Of a stretch of 64,000 bases of DNA, positions 45,081-56,309 are shown piece after piece (the stretch's first letter is position 1; each line of letters starts with the position of its first letter). Source of the DNA: Chloranthus sessilifolius (lineage: Eukaryota > Streptophyta > Magnoliopsida > Chloranthales > Chloranthaceae); NCBI GenBank assembly GCA_021018995.1, contig CM037597.1:2865299-2929298 (forward strand). Reading direction: 5' to 3'. Under the pieces are notes generated by a model, which was not told where the DNA came from, did not search any database, and saw nothing but the letters and a program-made list of their open reading frames with translations. Both the position numbers and the translations under genes were made by a program.

Positions 45081-45149
45081 AGTGTAAATAAGTTGAACTT
45101 TTTTAGGATACCATATGACATAAACAACCCAGATGGCTAGATGTAGTGC

Positions 45150-45300
45150 CTCTACAAACTTGCATGCAGAGAGGATCTACTATTGGCGCAGCACACTGGG
45201 AGGAGACCCGCACAAAGGACAAGGGCAAGTGTGGGGATTAGAATCCACGACATGTGCTTCCACAAGGGAAGAGTATACCAGTTGAGCTATTGCTCAACTA
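45150..45300 (-). repeat. tRNA-derived SINE, minus strand
   Basis: Minus strand TAGCTCAACTGGTATAC (A box) and GTGGATTCTAATCCCC (B box) about 40 bases apart, followed by a 90-bp body. The A-tail is degraded. Confidence 0.6.
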
Positions 45301-46799
45301 GTAAATAAGTCAATAGGACACCTGTGCAAATAAATTTAATTCAATGGTTGAATCCTATATTCAAGCGCAAATAAGGTGACCCAACACCTACATCATATAG
45401 GTGGAGAGGCAGGATCGTCAAATTCATCAGAGGAAATGTTTTTGTGGAAAAGTATTTGGGGACTTCGTATCTCAAATAAGATTAAAATTTTTATGTGGAG
45501 AGCTTGCTATGATATTTTTCCCGTGTCTTCATGTCTCTGAAATAAAATTAACTCTGTCAATCCAATTTGTGCCTTATGTGATCAAACTCTAGAAACGGTT
45601 ACACATGCTTTACGGGATTGTCACAAGGCTGAACAGTGATGGCTTCTCTCCTCGTTGGGTTTTCGTTCCAGCTTCTTCAATAACATATCCTTCAAAGATT
45701 GGTCGATGGTGATCTTTGAATCAGTGGGTAAGGAGAATTTCGATAGATTTTGTTCTAATATGAAACGAAAGAAATATAGTGGTTCATGGTTTATCTCCTC
45801 GAGAACTATTGGCAATTACTACAACTGCAGAAACATTTTCCCAATCATATGTGCAGGCTAATGCGGTTACCAATCATATAGATGCTCAAAGGACGCCCGT
45901 GGTGCCTCAGGGGCATTGGTCTCCTCCTCCAATGGATAGGTTTAAAGTTAACTTTGACTGGTGTCACGGAGTCACTTTTTTCGATGTGCACTCGCGTGCA
46001 ACACCTAACTTTTCATGCTTAGGTCAGTCTATCTCAGATACCAGCTGTCACGAGGCCCAGCGTGACACTGGTTATCACACTCATGCAACGCCTCGCTACC
46101 ACGTACAGCGAGGCCATCCTGTCCAACCTTACTCTGATGCCACCTGCCAAGAGGACGAGAACTCTTATTCATAGTTGCCTTTACCCGAGGCATACCATCT
46201 CAAACCATCGTATCTACTCCCGACACACATGCCAGCATCTCAGTGCCTCGCTTGGCCAGCCTAGCTTCACCCTGTGTCCAACACTAGTTCCTCGTCCGCG
46301 ACAGTAGTATGCAGCTCCACATGATGTCCCATTCCATACATATCTTGCCAATATACTGAACCAAGCCCACTATCGTATGTGGCCCACGCGACCAGTACAC
46401 ATCCGCTTTGGGCCCTCAACTAACATGCACCACAATGTCCCATGTAGTCCTCGAGTGTCCAAGAGAAGTTGTCAACTCATGTACACTGCAACGCATAACT
46501 CGGGTCATATGATAACCTCGCCTAGGGTGACACACAACATCACCGCAATGACGTTCTAGGCTCACCCACCAAGACCTAGAAGACCTATGCGCCCCTCCAG
46601 CAACGCATGGCCTCATGTTTAGGGAAATAGCTCCCGAACTCCCTTCCCCCAAGTATGGTCTAAACACCAACTTGGGTCATCGAGCAGAAGAACCTCAAAC
46701 CTATTGGTTTAACATACCACCATGGCACACGGCCCTCTACCCGTGGCACACACCTTCAATGGATATTGGTTTGGCATAAATCGTGACACACGAACCTCT

Positions 46800-47420
46800 A
46801 TCTGTGGCACACAGTGCCCTCCATAATTGCAACACGCCCCTTTAGGTCTAGCATCAACATCCCATGCGACCGTGTCGTGTTCGCGTCACGAGGCCCTTAT
46901 GGCCTCATGCCACGTGTCCTCATGGCACAGTGTCGCGAACCCCGCACGCATCTGTGTCGCGACCATATCTCGTGCCCACTCGGCACTATGTCACACCGTG
47001 TTAAGACTGTGTCTCATGCCTACTCGACCCTATGTCGCGTATGTGTCACGACCATGTTTAATGCCTATATAGCATTATGTTGCGTTCATGTCGCGACCTC
47101 ATCTTGTGACGACTTGGCACTATGTCGAGTCTGTCGTTGCACCCTGATGTCACGTGCCCTCTTGACACCGCATCGCATACCCTCTTGGCACCGCATTATG
47201 TGCCTCATGGCACTAGGATGTCACATATCCTCTTAACACCACATCGCATGTCGTCATGGCGTCCCATCTCGTGCCTAATGGCACCAAGATGCCGCGTGCT
47301 CGCTTGACATCACATCGTGTGCCTCATGACACTAGGATGTCGCATGTCTTCTTGACACCACATCGCGTGCTTCTACGCGGAGCATCGCTTTCCATGTCCC
47401 ACGTGCGTCTAGTGGCCACA
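46800..47420. repeat. Degenerate tandem repeats of CTCATGGCACTAGGATGTCG type
   Basis: About a dozen diverged units of roughly 45-60 bp share TGGCAC, TGTCGCG and CATCGC cores. The overlapping open frames in all frames arise from the repeat and carry no known domain. Confidence 0.7.
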
Positions 47421-47934
47421 CTAGACCGACACTTAGCTCGAGTCATTGTCGCAACATATATAAGGGGAACACGCATGTACCGCAAGGAAACGTGCCTCCG
47501 CACACACGCGCTTCACAGCTAGCTCCAAGGTCTGCCCGCCTCTATGCTAGCCACACGCCCCATTCCAAGGCGGTCGTGTCGTCGTGCTGACACCAAGACT
47601 CGCATCAGTTCCTCGACCTCAGTCTTCACCCCATGCAAAGTCTCAACCAAATACCTAGCCCCGTGGTTTGGTACTTCCTTGCTAGCTCATCTTGGTCTCA
47701 TCCGTGCATAAGGACAAAAAACACCCTGATCCTTCGCGTGGCTACCCACCAACGCAATCCATCACTATGTCGCTTCGCATGACTCCGCACCAACGCAATA
47801 TATCACTATGCATGCAATAAGCATTTGTGATTTAAGCTCGCTCTAGTACCTCGACACCGCGTGTCTTCACCTAAGAGTTCGCCCACTGAATTCTGCCTAA
47901 TTACAAGGTCCTGTCACCTTCTCGCTAGTTGATC

Positions 47935-48025
47935 TATGCATCTCTATGCACCAGGATCGTGACCACGTCACATCCTAGTAGATCAAATGTGTCTCTCTAT
48001 GCATCAGGGTTGTGATCACGTCACA
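47935..48025. repeat. Terminal 60-bp duplication of the 2.06-kb element
   Basis: TCTCTATGCACCAGGATCGTG with ACCACGTCACA (about 47941-47973) recurs as TCTCTATGCATCAGGGTTGTG with ATCACGTCACA at the element's very end. Confidence 0.6.
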
Positions 48026-48072
48026 CGGGGCATGGAACGAAGATGATGGAAACGCAGGAATTAGGATTATTA

Positions 48073-48471
48073 TGAAACAAAATAAGAATAAGAGTTTTAT
48101 TTTTCCTTATTTTTTCATTGAGGAGTACATGAGTATAAATAATCAAAATCAAATCAGTTGAATCCCTTAATTAGTGGGAGTCAGCCAAGTGTATATATAA
48201 TATATAAGAGAGGAAAGAATTTAAGATCCTAACAAATTAGGAGATTGTGCCAACATCAAAAGAGGGGGCAAATAAAGAAATCTTATCAAACCAAATCAAG
48301 AATTTAAAATTCTAACAAATTAGGAGATTGTATCAACATCAAAAGAGGAGGCAAATCAAGAAATCTTATCAAGTCAAATCAAGGAATCTTATCTTTAACA
48401 TCTTCTGTGGACTTTGTCAAATGGGATGAGTCAGCATGGGTGGAGGATTGATTTGGTGTGTGTCTATTACA
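48073..48471 (-). repeat. Copia 3' LTR
   Basis: Begins TGAAACAAAATAAGAATAAG and ends GTGTCTATTACA on the plus strand. Each LTR holds a tandem duplication of about 83 bp (units with AACAAATTAGGAGATTG and CAACATCAAAAGA). Confidence 0.92.
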
Positions 48472-50455
48472 CCCCCGCAAGCGAATGGGGCGCGAATGAA
48501 CCATGAGCTTGGCCTTGAGTGTCTGAAATCGAGCCAACGAAAGACCTTTAGTGAAGATATCAGCAACTTGGTCAATGGTGTGGATGTATCGAACATTCAA
48601 TTCCTTCCGAACAACCTTCTCACGAACTTAGTGAAAATCGACCTCTAAATGTTTAGTTCGAGCATGAAAGACGGGATTAGAAGCAAGGCAAATCGAGCTT
48701 ATATTGTCACACCAAATTAATGGAGTGAAAGACAGATGTATGTGAAGATCCCGAAACAATGAGCGGAGGAGCCATGATATTTCTGCTGCAGTATGTGTGA
48801 GTTGGCGATATTTGGACCCGGTGCTAGAGCGAGATATGGTGGACTGATTTTTGGCACTCCAAGAGATAGGATTATAACCCATGTAAATACAAAAATATCC
48901 ACCAATAGATTTTCGATCAGTCGGGTAGCCCGCATAATCAGCATCGGAATAAGCTTCAAGCTTGAGGAAACTTGGACGAAAGAAAAGACCATCCTCTTGA
49001 GTCCCTTTGATGTAACCAAGAAGGCGCTTAACTGCTGCCCAATGAGTAGTTGAATGTTGGTGCATAAATCGGTACACTTAGTTAACGACAAAGGCCTAGT
49101 CGAGGCGTGTAAGAGTAAGATATTGCAATGCACCCACAATACAACGATATTCGAATTGATCCTTGAGAGGGTCTCCTTTACGTGGGTCCAATTTTCTTGC
49201 ACTAAGGGCAGGAGAAGAAATTGGTTTAGCACCTTCCATGTCTATGTGGTGAAAAAGATCAACGGCATAGTTGGTTTGAATAAGATGAAGACCATTGTTG
49301 GACCAAGCAGCCTCAATACAGAGAAAATAATGAAGAAGTCCTAAATCTTTCATAGCAAAGGCCTTGTCTAACGTAGAGATCGGCTAATGAAGATGTTGCT
49401 CACTATTGTCAGTAACAAGAATATCGTCCACATATACTAAAAGCAGAATTGTGATGCCTTGATGTGGTATGTGAAGAGAGAGTAATCTACCTTGGAACAT
49501 ACAAAACCAAGATCTTCAAGATAATCAGAGAAGCGTTGAAACCAAACTCGTGGAGCTTGTTTCAAGCCATAAAGTAATCTGTTTAGTCGACATATGTGAT
49601 GAGGAAAATTTGGATCCTCAAATCCTAGGTTGGCGCATATACACCTCTTCATTTTAAAATCCGTGCAAAATGCCTTGTGAACATCAAGTTGTCGTATTGG
49701 CCATTGTTGAAGGATGGCAAGTGCAAGAACAGTTCGAATGGTAGTATGTTTAACCACCAGACTAAATGTCTCGATATAATCCAGACTGTGTTGTTGATGG
49801 AATCCATTTGCAACAAAATGAGCCTTGAATCATTCGATAGAACTATCGGCAACCGCTTGATCTTATACACTCATTTGTTAGACAAAACATTTAAATGAGG
49901 TAGTGATGGGACAAGAGTCCAGGTACCATTTTTTTGTAATGCGTCAAACACTAGACTCATTACAATTATTCATTCGGGTTGCTTAACAGCATTGCTAAAG
50001 CATGACGATTCAGAGACAATGGGAATTAGTGAGGCCAAAAAGACATATTTTGAGTTTGGTTTCCTTATACCATGTTGAGCACGAGTTACCATCAAATGTG
50101 GGTGGGACTGTAGGGGTTGTATTGGTGCAGCTAGTGAAGAGTTATATATAGTAGGAGATGAAGCGGTGGGTTCCAAAGTTGTGGAAGTGGTATGGGTAGT
50201 AGGTGAAGAGACCAAGGATGCGACAGTAGGTGTTGGGTATGGATTTGGTTGTTGTGAGGGAGATATGATCGTGGGAGATACATTGTCCACAGGTAGAGGA
50301 ATGGGCAGCGACTTGTTCTTGAAATGAAATTGTAATTCATTAAAAATAACATGACGAGAGAGGAAAATACGTCCATTATCAAACTCCAAACATCGGTAAC
50401 CATGATCGTTAAAAGAATATCCCAGAAATACACACGGTTTAGAGCGAAATTGCAT
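48379..50455 (-). pseudogene. Copia reverse transcriptase and RNase H, broken
   Basis: RVT_2 motifs: QLDVHKAFCTDFKMKR, HHICRLNRLLYGLKQAPRVW and LGFVCSKVDYSLFTY; a YVDDIL box is readable near 49430. RNase H motifs: AVKRLLGYIKGTQEDG, YSDADYAGYPTDRKSIGGY and EISWLLRSLFRDL, ending with VADIFTKGLS near 48560. At the 5' side CVFLGYSFNDHGYRCL links integrase to RT. Frameshifts near 49080, 49360 and 49760. Confidence 0.92.
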
Positions 50456-50469
50456 TTTATGTTTGTTGT

Positions 50470-51240
50470 AAGATTACAAATAGGGAAAACATGTGCAACC
50501 AAAAACCCGAAGAGATGAGTAATCAGGAGGGTTTTGAAACAAGCCCTCATACGACGATAAGTGGCTTAGTACTTTAGCTGGAAGCCGATTAATCAGGTAA
50601 ACAGCAGTGTTAAACGCATCTTCCCAATAACAAGTGGGCATCTCGACATCAGCTAAAAGAGTAAAGCCCATATCAACGATATGACGATGTTTGCGTTCTG
50701 ACACGCCATTTTGTTCGGGTGTATGAGGACACGATAATCGATGAAAAATCCCTTGTTGGGTTATGTATTATTTAAACTGAGCACTAGTGTATTCTCCTCC
50801 TCCATCACTTTGAAAAGATTTGATAGATGTTGAAAAGAATTTTTCAACATAAGTTTTAAAGTGCAAAAAATAAGTGAAGGCTTCATGTTTATATTGCATT
50901 GGATAAATCCACATATATCGAGAAAAATCATCCACAAATAGTATATAATATTTGAAATCCAAGAGAGAGGGATATGGAGAGGTCCAAATATCAGAATGAA
51001 TCAATTCTAGAGGAGAAGAAGCAATAGATGTAGATAAATTAAAAGGCAGCCGAGTACTCTTTACCACATGACAAGAGTCACAAATATTATTTACTTTAAT
51101 AGTTCCACTGAGAGGTAAATTAGAAGAAGAAACTAAACGATGCAAATAGAAATTGTAGGATGGCCGAGTCTTTGAAGCTAGATGGATGACGTAACCCGTT
51201 CCCTGATGAAAGCAACCGGTCAAGTAGATGGATGCGAAGA
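50470..51240 (-). pseudogene. Copia integrase, broken by stop and insertion
   Basis: A pre-integrase remnant is followed by CDSCHVVKSTRLPF and the catalytic core: LELIHSDIWTSPYPSLL (first Asp), FVDDFSRYMWIYPM and SFQSDGGGEYTSAQFK (second Asp), then an in-frame TAA near 50768 and QNGVSERKHRH (Glu). The N-terminal side is cut at 51240 by the 5.07-kb element. Confidence 0.9.
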
Positions 51241-51759
51241 TGTTATGACCCAAATTTTCTTAACCTTGTTTAATGGTGTATAATGGGCGAAGCATCAAGA
51301 CCAAGTACTTGTGTGCACACCATATCATGCCCACACTCTCCCAAAATTAGAAATTTCTAATATTATACGGGTACACCTTAATGGCAATTATAATTTTAGC
51401 AAGCATGTAGAGTCTAAAAAGGACTCTTTATTTCCCATTCATGGACACTCCCTATCTCTCTCTCTCTCTCTCTCTTTGAATATATATATATGTATAGATA
51501 TACATCACACCATGAATCAAGCAATCTCCCAACTAAATTAGCAACTCTCTCTCCTTCTTTCTCTCTCACCAAACCCAAGCTTCTATTAATTGGACTCTCC
51601 CTTTGTGGCTACCCAACCGAACCAACTCTCTCCCTCTCTCTCTCTATCTCTCTTTCCCTCTCTACACCCCCTCTTCTTTGATTAGATGCCCACAGCAGCC
51701 ACCAAGTCCAGACGCCATTAGTAGCTCTCTCTCTCCCTTTTTCCCAAATCCCCATATTT

Positions 51760-52090
51760 ACAATACATGCTAAGTAATGACGTCCCAACCAATGATGATT
51801 TGCAGATGAACTGATGAATCTGCTACTCGTTTTCAATGCAGACAAATTGCTACATCCCAAAAGGACACTACTGTAGCCAGATTGGTTAGGCCTCAAACCC
51901 ATTCCCATCATCATCTTAAAAAGCTTCAAACCATCAGGACTGAGATCTTTAAGGGGCATTCGATTGAAGAAGAGACGAGCGGTTTCGAGTTCATAAATTT
52001 GTAAATAACAGTTCAACATAGTGTTAAATGACACCACACCTAGTTGAGGAATTGTCGAATAGTTGGAGAGCGACTTCAACTCAATCGGCG
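51760..52090 (-). pseudogene. Pentatricopeptide-repeat (PPR) gene fragment
   Basis: The minus strand reads [20 protein letters not shown] with [12 protein letters not shown] next, then [20 protein letters not shown] and [15 protein letters not shown], the signature of a plant PLS-type PPR protein. The segment between MPLKD and the next motif is shortened, and the frame degenerates after SALK into low complexity. About 90 codons survive of a gene normally over 1.5 kb. It lies wholly inside the 5.07-kb nested element, suggesting capture of host sequence. Confidence 0.8.
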
Positions 52091-52313
52091 CGTGTCGAAT
52101 CTGATCTACATCGATCCGAGGCCATCCTAATCATTTCAAAACATGCTCCAACAAGTGGGTGCCCCTTAATCTATCATAGGATATTCAGTTCATTTTTTTA
52201 ATAAAAATAAATCTTTTTTTTTCTTCTTTTTATTGAGCTCCATTGATGGCTGCTCAGCCATGAGAAGAAGACAAATATATATATATATAATGATAATAAT
52301 ATTGATTTTACTG

Positions 52314-52356
<43 letters not shown>

Positions 52357-52436
52357 ATTACACTGGAGCCTAACTTCTCGATCGTCTTCTTCCCCAACCT
52401 TCTTCTTCTCCACTGGTTCATCTTCAAAACAGCTTT

Positions 52437-52480
<44 letters not shown>

Positions 52481-52768
52481 GTAAGGATTTACAAATATAA
52501 TTACATGGGTATATATACAAACTGTGGTGTGAATGGTTACTCCAAATCAAACTCCCTCTTCTTCTTCTCCCAATATCTTGTACAATCTCTGTAACATATA
52601 TTGATATATATCTATAACATATATTGATATATAATATTTGTATATATTTTTTTATATCCTATGGTGATTGCACATGGCACACAAGGGAGCAAAAATTGCT
52701 CTTTCTCCATTCCTCCACCTTTGTAATAATAGAGACTATAAAACTTGGGTATATAAGAAAATAAACAT

Positions 52769-52824
<56 letters not shown>

Positions 52825-52932
52825 AATGTCTATGCTGGCAAACATATACACAAGTCCATGTGTATGTGAGTTGTACTTGGGCCAAGTCCCAACCGCCCAA
52901 CCATCATCTTCTCCACTGGTTCACTGTTAAAA

Positions 52933-53020
<88 letters not shown>
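52437..53020. repeat. Three (TA)n microsatellites in 0.6 kb
   Basis: TA tracts at about 52440-52477, 52775-52821 and 52938-53020, plus (GT)n at 52326-52353. Their translations are Tyr-Ile repeats, not proteins. Confidence 0.95.
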
Positions 53021-53022
<2 letters not shown>

Positions 53023-53089
53023 GTAGATGTATTAATGTTTAAATATTAGTTTCTAATACTTATATATGCATTTATGTGCGGCCATAACA

Positions 53090-53400
53090 AGAGAAAGAGA
53101 GAAAGACCATTATGTTAGAGAGAAAGTGAAGACCCAACTTCTAGCACCTAAATTTAGAGAAAGACCCAACCTCTAACACCTCAATTTAGAGAGAGAAAAT
53201 GAAGACCCAACCTCTAACACCTCAATTTAGAGAGAGAAAATAAAGACCCAACCTATAATACCTAAATTTAGAGAGAGAAAGTGAAGACCTAACCTTTAGG
53301 ATAAAAATTTAGAGAGATAAAGTGAAGACCCAACTTTTAGTACAAAAATTTAGAGAGAGAAAGAGAGTAGAAGGGAGAGTTTTAGAGAGAGAAACTTCCA
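53090..53400. repeat. Tandem repeat of about 50 bp (AGACCCAACYTCTARCACC)
   Basis: GAAGACCCAACYTYTARYACC followed by AAATTTAGAGAGAGAAARTG repeats five or six times between 53125 and 53375 with small changes. Confidence 0.85.
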
Positions 53401-54569
53401 AGAGCTTCCTCCTCTATTGATTTAGTATGTATATAGGTGAGTTCTCTGACGACCTGTTACCGTCGGATGTAATCAATTGGCGATTGCCCCGACCAAACAT
53501 TTCAGGTGCCGATCGTTCTAATGAGTTTTTGGCACATGATATTATAATGGATGTGTGTTGTACCAATGGTTTGGTGCAAACCCCCGTATAGTCGTTGATT
53601 TGAGAGAAATCAAAATATTAATATATGAAGCCTTATAGGCCCTATTTGGAAAAAGTTTTAGAGACAGAACCCCTTAAAATCGTCCAAACTTTCAATCCAT
53701 TGGATTAAAATTTCAAGATCGAACCCACCACGGTATGAGTTCGGTCCAAAATAAAACTCATCAAATTGGGTGGGGAATCACGACCCATTTAATAAATGGG
53801 ACCGGTTTGGAGCTTGGGCCCTTGATTCGAATTTAACCCAACCCGATTAGTAATTAGTTAGTCGAGCTGACCCATTGGAGCACTGTGCACATAGTCACTT
53901 ATAGAATTATCTTAATGGCAATTGTAACAGATACCCTCATTGGCCATTTGAGTCATGATAGTTATGAACTCAAGAACTGATTATACACATTTATCGTAGA
54001 AAAATATAGCAGATGAAGGAAAAACACTTGGCTTTTATTTCATCTGGTTATTATATATAAAATATTATTATCTCCTTCAAATATAGTCAAATTTTGAGTC
54101 GTCCCCCTTTTAACTCTGTATTTAAAACTTCGAATAAATATATGGCTAAACATCTCTTATTTACTGTTTGCTTAATGTTTTATAATATATATACCATGTC
54201 AATGCTCTTTATGAATACGAATATTTAGGGTGTTTAATAGTTTCCTTTCTATATATGTTTACTATAATCATATGACATTCATCATGTAGAAAATTACGAT
54301 AGGGCATATTCATATAAGTTAAAAATAAGATATGACACATGATATAAGTTTTCGCCACGGTGGGGTTTCTTTCACGGTCATGTGAAACTTGAAATGTAGG
54401 CGTCCATGTACAAATGCAACCCTTCTATGGTAGTATGGGATGTCACACAAAGTACATCTAGGTTATTACAGAATCCATCCCTTAAAAAGTGTGATTTAGT
54501 GAAGCCTATTGCACTGTAGCCCATTCTAACTAAGTTTTAAGAAAAAATGAGAAATTAATATGTTAAGAT
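53401..54569. other. Interior of the 5.07-kb element, non-coding
   Basis: AT-rich DNA with a family 7-like patch (about 53750-53875, CAAATTGGGTGGGG...GACCCATTGGAGC). No coding signal. Confidence 0.4.
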
Positions 54570-55085
54570 CAAGGATCAAAATATCGGTAAACCGATACAT
54601 TGAATGTATCGGTTTGATACATTAAATTTTTATTTTTTTTCGATTGTCTATACAATCGATGGCGACTGTGTAGACAATCGCCATTGATTGTGTAGACAAT
54701 CGGAAAAAAAATTCTGATTGTCTATACAATCGATGGCAATTGTCTACACAGTCGCTATCGATTGTGTAGACAATCGAAAAAAAAAAATCAAAATCCGATT
54801 CTCTACACAATCGATAGCGATTATCTACACAATTGCCATCGATTGTGTAGACAATCGGAAAAATATATATATACATATTATTGGATGATACATTGAAATT
54901 ATCGTCCGATAATTTCAATGTATCGTCTTTATCACCCGATACAGGCGATACATTGCTCGTATTGGACGATAAATATATTATTTTTAAGGGGGTACGATAT
55001 AATGCCTTTGTATCGTACCGCCAAAGTCCAAAATCGATACGTATCGGACGATATTTATCAGTATCAGATAATTTTTTGACCCATG
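54570..55085. mobile_element. Family 1 MITE, 516 bp, carrying three hairpin repeats
   Basis: CAAGGATCAAAATATCGG at the left and AATTTTTTGACCCATG at the right are inverted, with a perfect 8-bp duplication GTTAAGAT (54562-54569 and 55086-55093). The right part has the usual TTGAAATTATCGTCCGATAA and CGATACGTATCGG palindromes; the left part has the hairpin array. Confidence 0.93.
54640..54860. repeat. Three tandem long inverted repeats (CGATTGTCTAYACAATCGAT)
   Basis: Each of three units of about 70 bp is itself palindromic: CGATTGTCTATACAATCGAT at one side is matched by the complement of GATTGTGTAGACAATCG at the other, around a GGCGA/TCGCC core. Poly(A) spacers separate the units. Confidence 0.9.
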
Positions 55086-55099
55086 GTTAAGATACATAT

Positions 55100-55790
55100 A
55101 TGTTAAGAAAGTGGGGACTTAAACCCACCTAAATGTGAAATCGGTGCAGGGACCTAAGCCCAGAACCGAACAATGATATAATATATTAAGATACGCTATG
55201 AATGTCAACTAAATACGAATTAAGTTCTACATGCGTCATACTTTACGAGCCACCGTAAGGGTCCAACGTCTACAGCCAAGACGAGACTTAAGGATACTAT
55301 AGCCTTGTCTCGAACTAAGGAGACATCATGGTTACAATATCGATAATCTCATCTGGCTAGATGATGGTTTATGTTATGATAAGAAGGTTAGGTGGTTATC
55401 TACACGTGAGCCTCGTGTGGTAGGCTTGAGCAGTGATTTTGGCAAAGGTCGTTTAAGCAAGATAAGTAAAATATGAAGTACGTTGTGTAAGTGTATGGAG
55501 TAATAATAAGGCTTACGATATATCACGTATGATAGGTTGATGAGACAAATAAGAAAAAAGATAAGAAAATATAAGCATCATGCACTCTTCATGTTATATA
55601 GTATGTTTTTCAGTTTTTATTATGATAGGCTATGAGTTGTGGATAAGTTTGTTTTTTTTTATTTAAGATGTTGGTTATATTTTAAAAATACACCACAATT
55701 TAAGCGATTACATACATGATCACCTGAGTAACTTATAGTGGATCGATTGTGTAACCTGCTAAGTTTACGCGACTGCTAAGTTTACGCGAC
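55100..55790. other. Interior of the 5.07-kb element, no gene recognised
   Basis: Unremarkable DNA; a 19-bp direct repeat GCTAAGTTTACGCGACTG occurs twice at about 55757-55791. Confidence 0.4.
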
Positions 55791-55794
55791 TGAG

Positions 55795-56010
55795 TAAATT
55801 CACCCCCTCCCCAATCTAACAGTTTCAAGTGAAGACTCAACTAATCCCGTTCATGATGTCACGAAAGCTACTGATCCGGAGGCAGCTTATATAAACGAGG
55901 ACGTCGGCTATCACCTAGATGAGAACGTAGACCCGATGGATTTTTACGAGCATCAAGAACCCTCCTGCTCTAGTGCTCTAGTTTTCCTTTATTTCTTGAG
56001 AGACATGTTA
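55795..56010 (+). other. Open, protein-like stretch of unknown origin
   Basis: One frame reads PLPNLTVSSEDSTNP, then AAYINEDVGYHLDENVDPMD and FYEHQEPSCSS before a stop, with few rare codons. I recognise no family and see no start or splice context. It may be captured or retroelement-derived coding sequence. Confidence 0.25.
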
Positions 56011-56309
56011 TAGTCTTTGATACATTTTGAGAGTTTATGTTTGAGACCATTTTATCCTATGCAAAACTTATTTTTGATTTTATATCCTAGATGCATAGTT
56101 AGGATTAAGTACTTCATTAATATTATTTACGTTTTCCGTTGTTAATTTATGAGCCGTTTATCATTAAATACTATTTTAAATGCCTTATTCCATATGCTAA
56201 GTCAATTTATAGATTATGTGTATGTCCGCTTATCGCTTTAATCAGCATACGATATCATAACACAGAATTCTAGGCCCTCGAGATTGGGTAAGGATTCTGG
56301 GTCGTGACA

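Larger units (their letters stand above)
45962..48025. mobile_element. 2.06-kb TG...CA element inserted in the LINE
   Basis: It starts TGTCACGGAGTCAC and ends GTGATCACGTCACA, imperfect inverted ends. Target flanks CTGG and CGGG (or ACTGG/ACGGG) differ at one base; removing the element restores the LINE reading ...NFD-GAW... The interior is unusually GC-rich and made of degenerate tandem repeats. No gene or primer site was found, so a solo LTR is the best guess. Confidence 0.6.
51241..56309. mobile_element. 5.07-kb TG...CA element nested in the copia, TSD GAAGA
   Basis: It begins TGTTATGACCCAAA and ends TTTGG-type inverted text ...CTGGGTCGTGACA, an 11-bp inverted terminus (TGTYAYGACCC). A perfect 5-bp duplication GAAGA flanks it (51236-51240 and 56310-56314). 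Such ends are typical of Ty3/gypsy LTRs, but no second LTR copy, primer site or pol gene was found inside, so it may be a very long solo LTR or an unclassified non-autonomous element. It contains a PPR gene fragment, (TA)n tracts and a family 1 MITE. Confidence 0.78.

Noticed and set aside
46800-47522. Overlapping open frames of 61-140 codons on the plus strand
   Set aside because: Three frames are open at once because the DNA is a GC-rich tandem repeat; the proteins have no homology I recognise.
45962-48025. CACTA or Mutator element based on inverted TGTSACG ends
   Set aside because: No 3-bp or 9-bp target duplication; a 4-5-bp flank with one mismatch fits an LTR-type insertion better.
54640-54860. 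CRISPR-like array of palindromic repeats
   Set aside because: The host is a plant, units touch each other with poly(A) spacers, there are no unique spacers and no cas genes; it lies in a hAT MITE.
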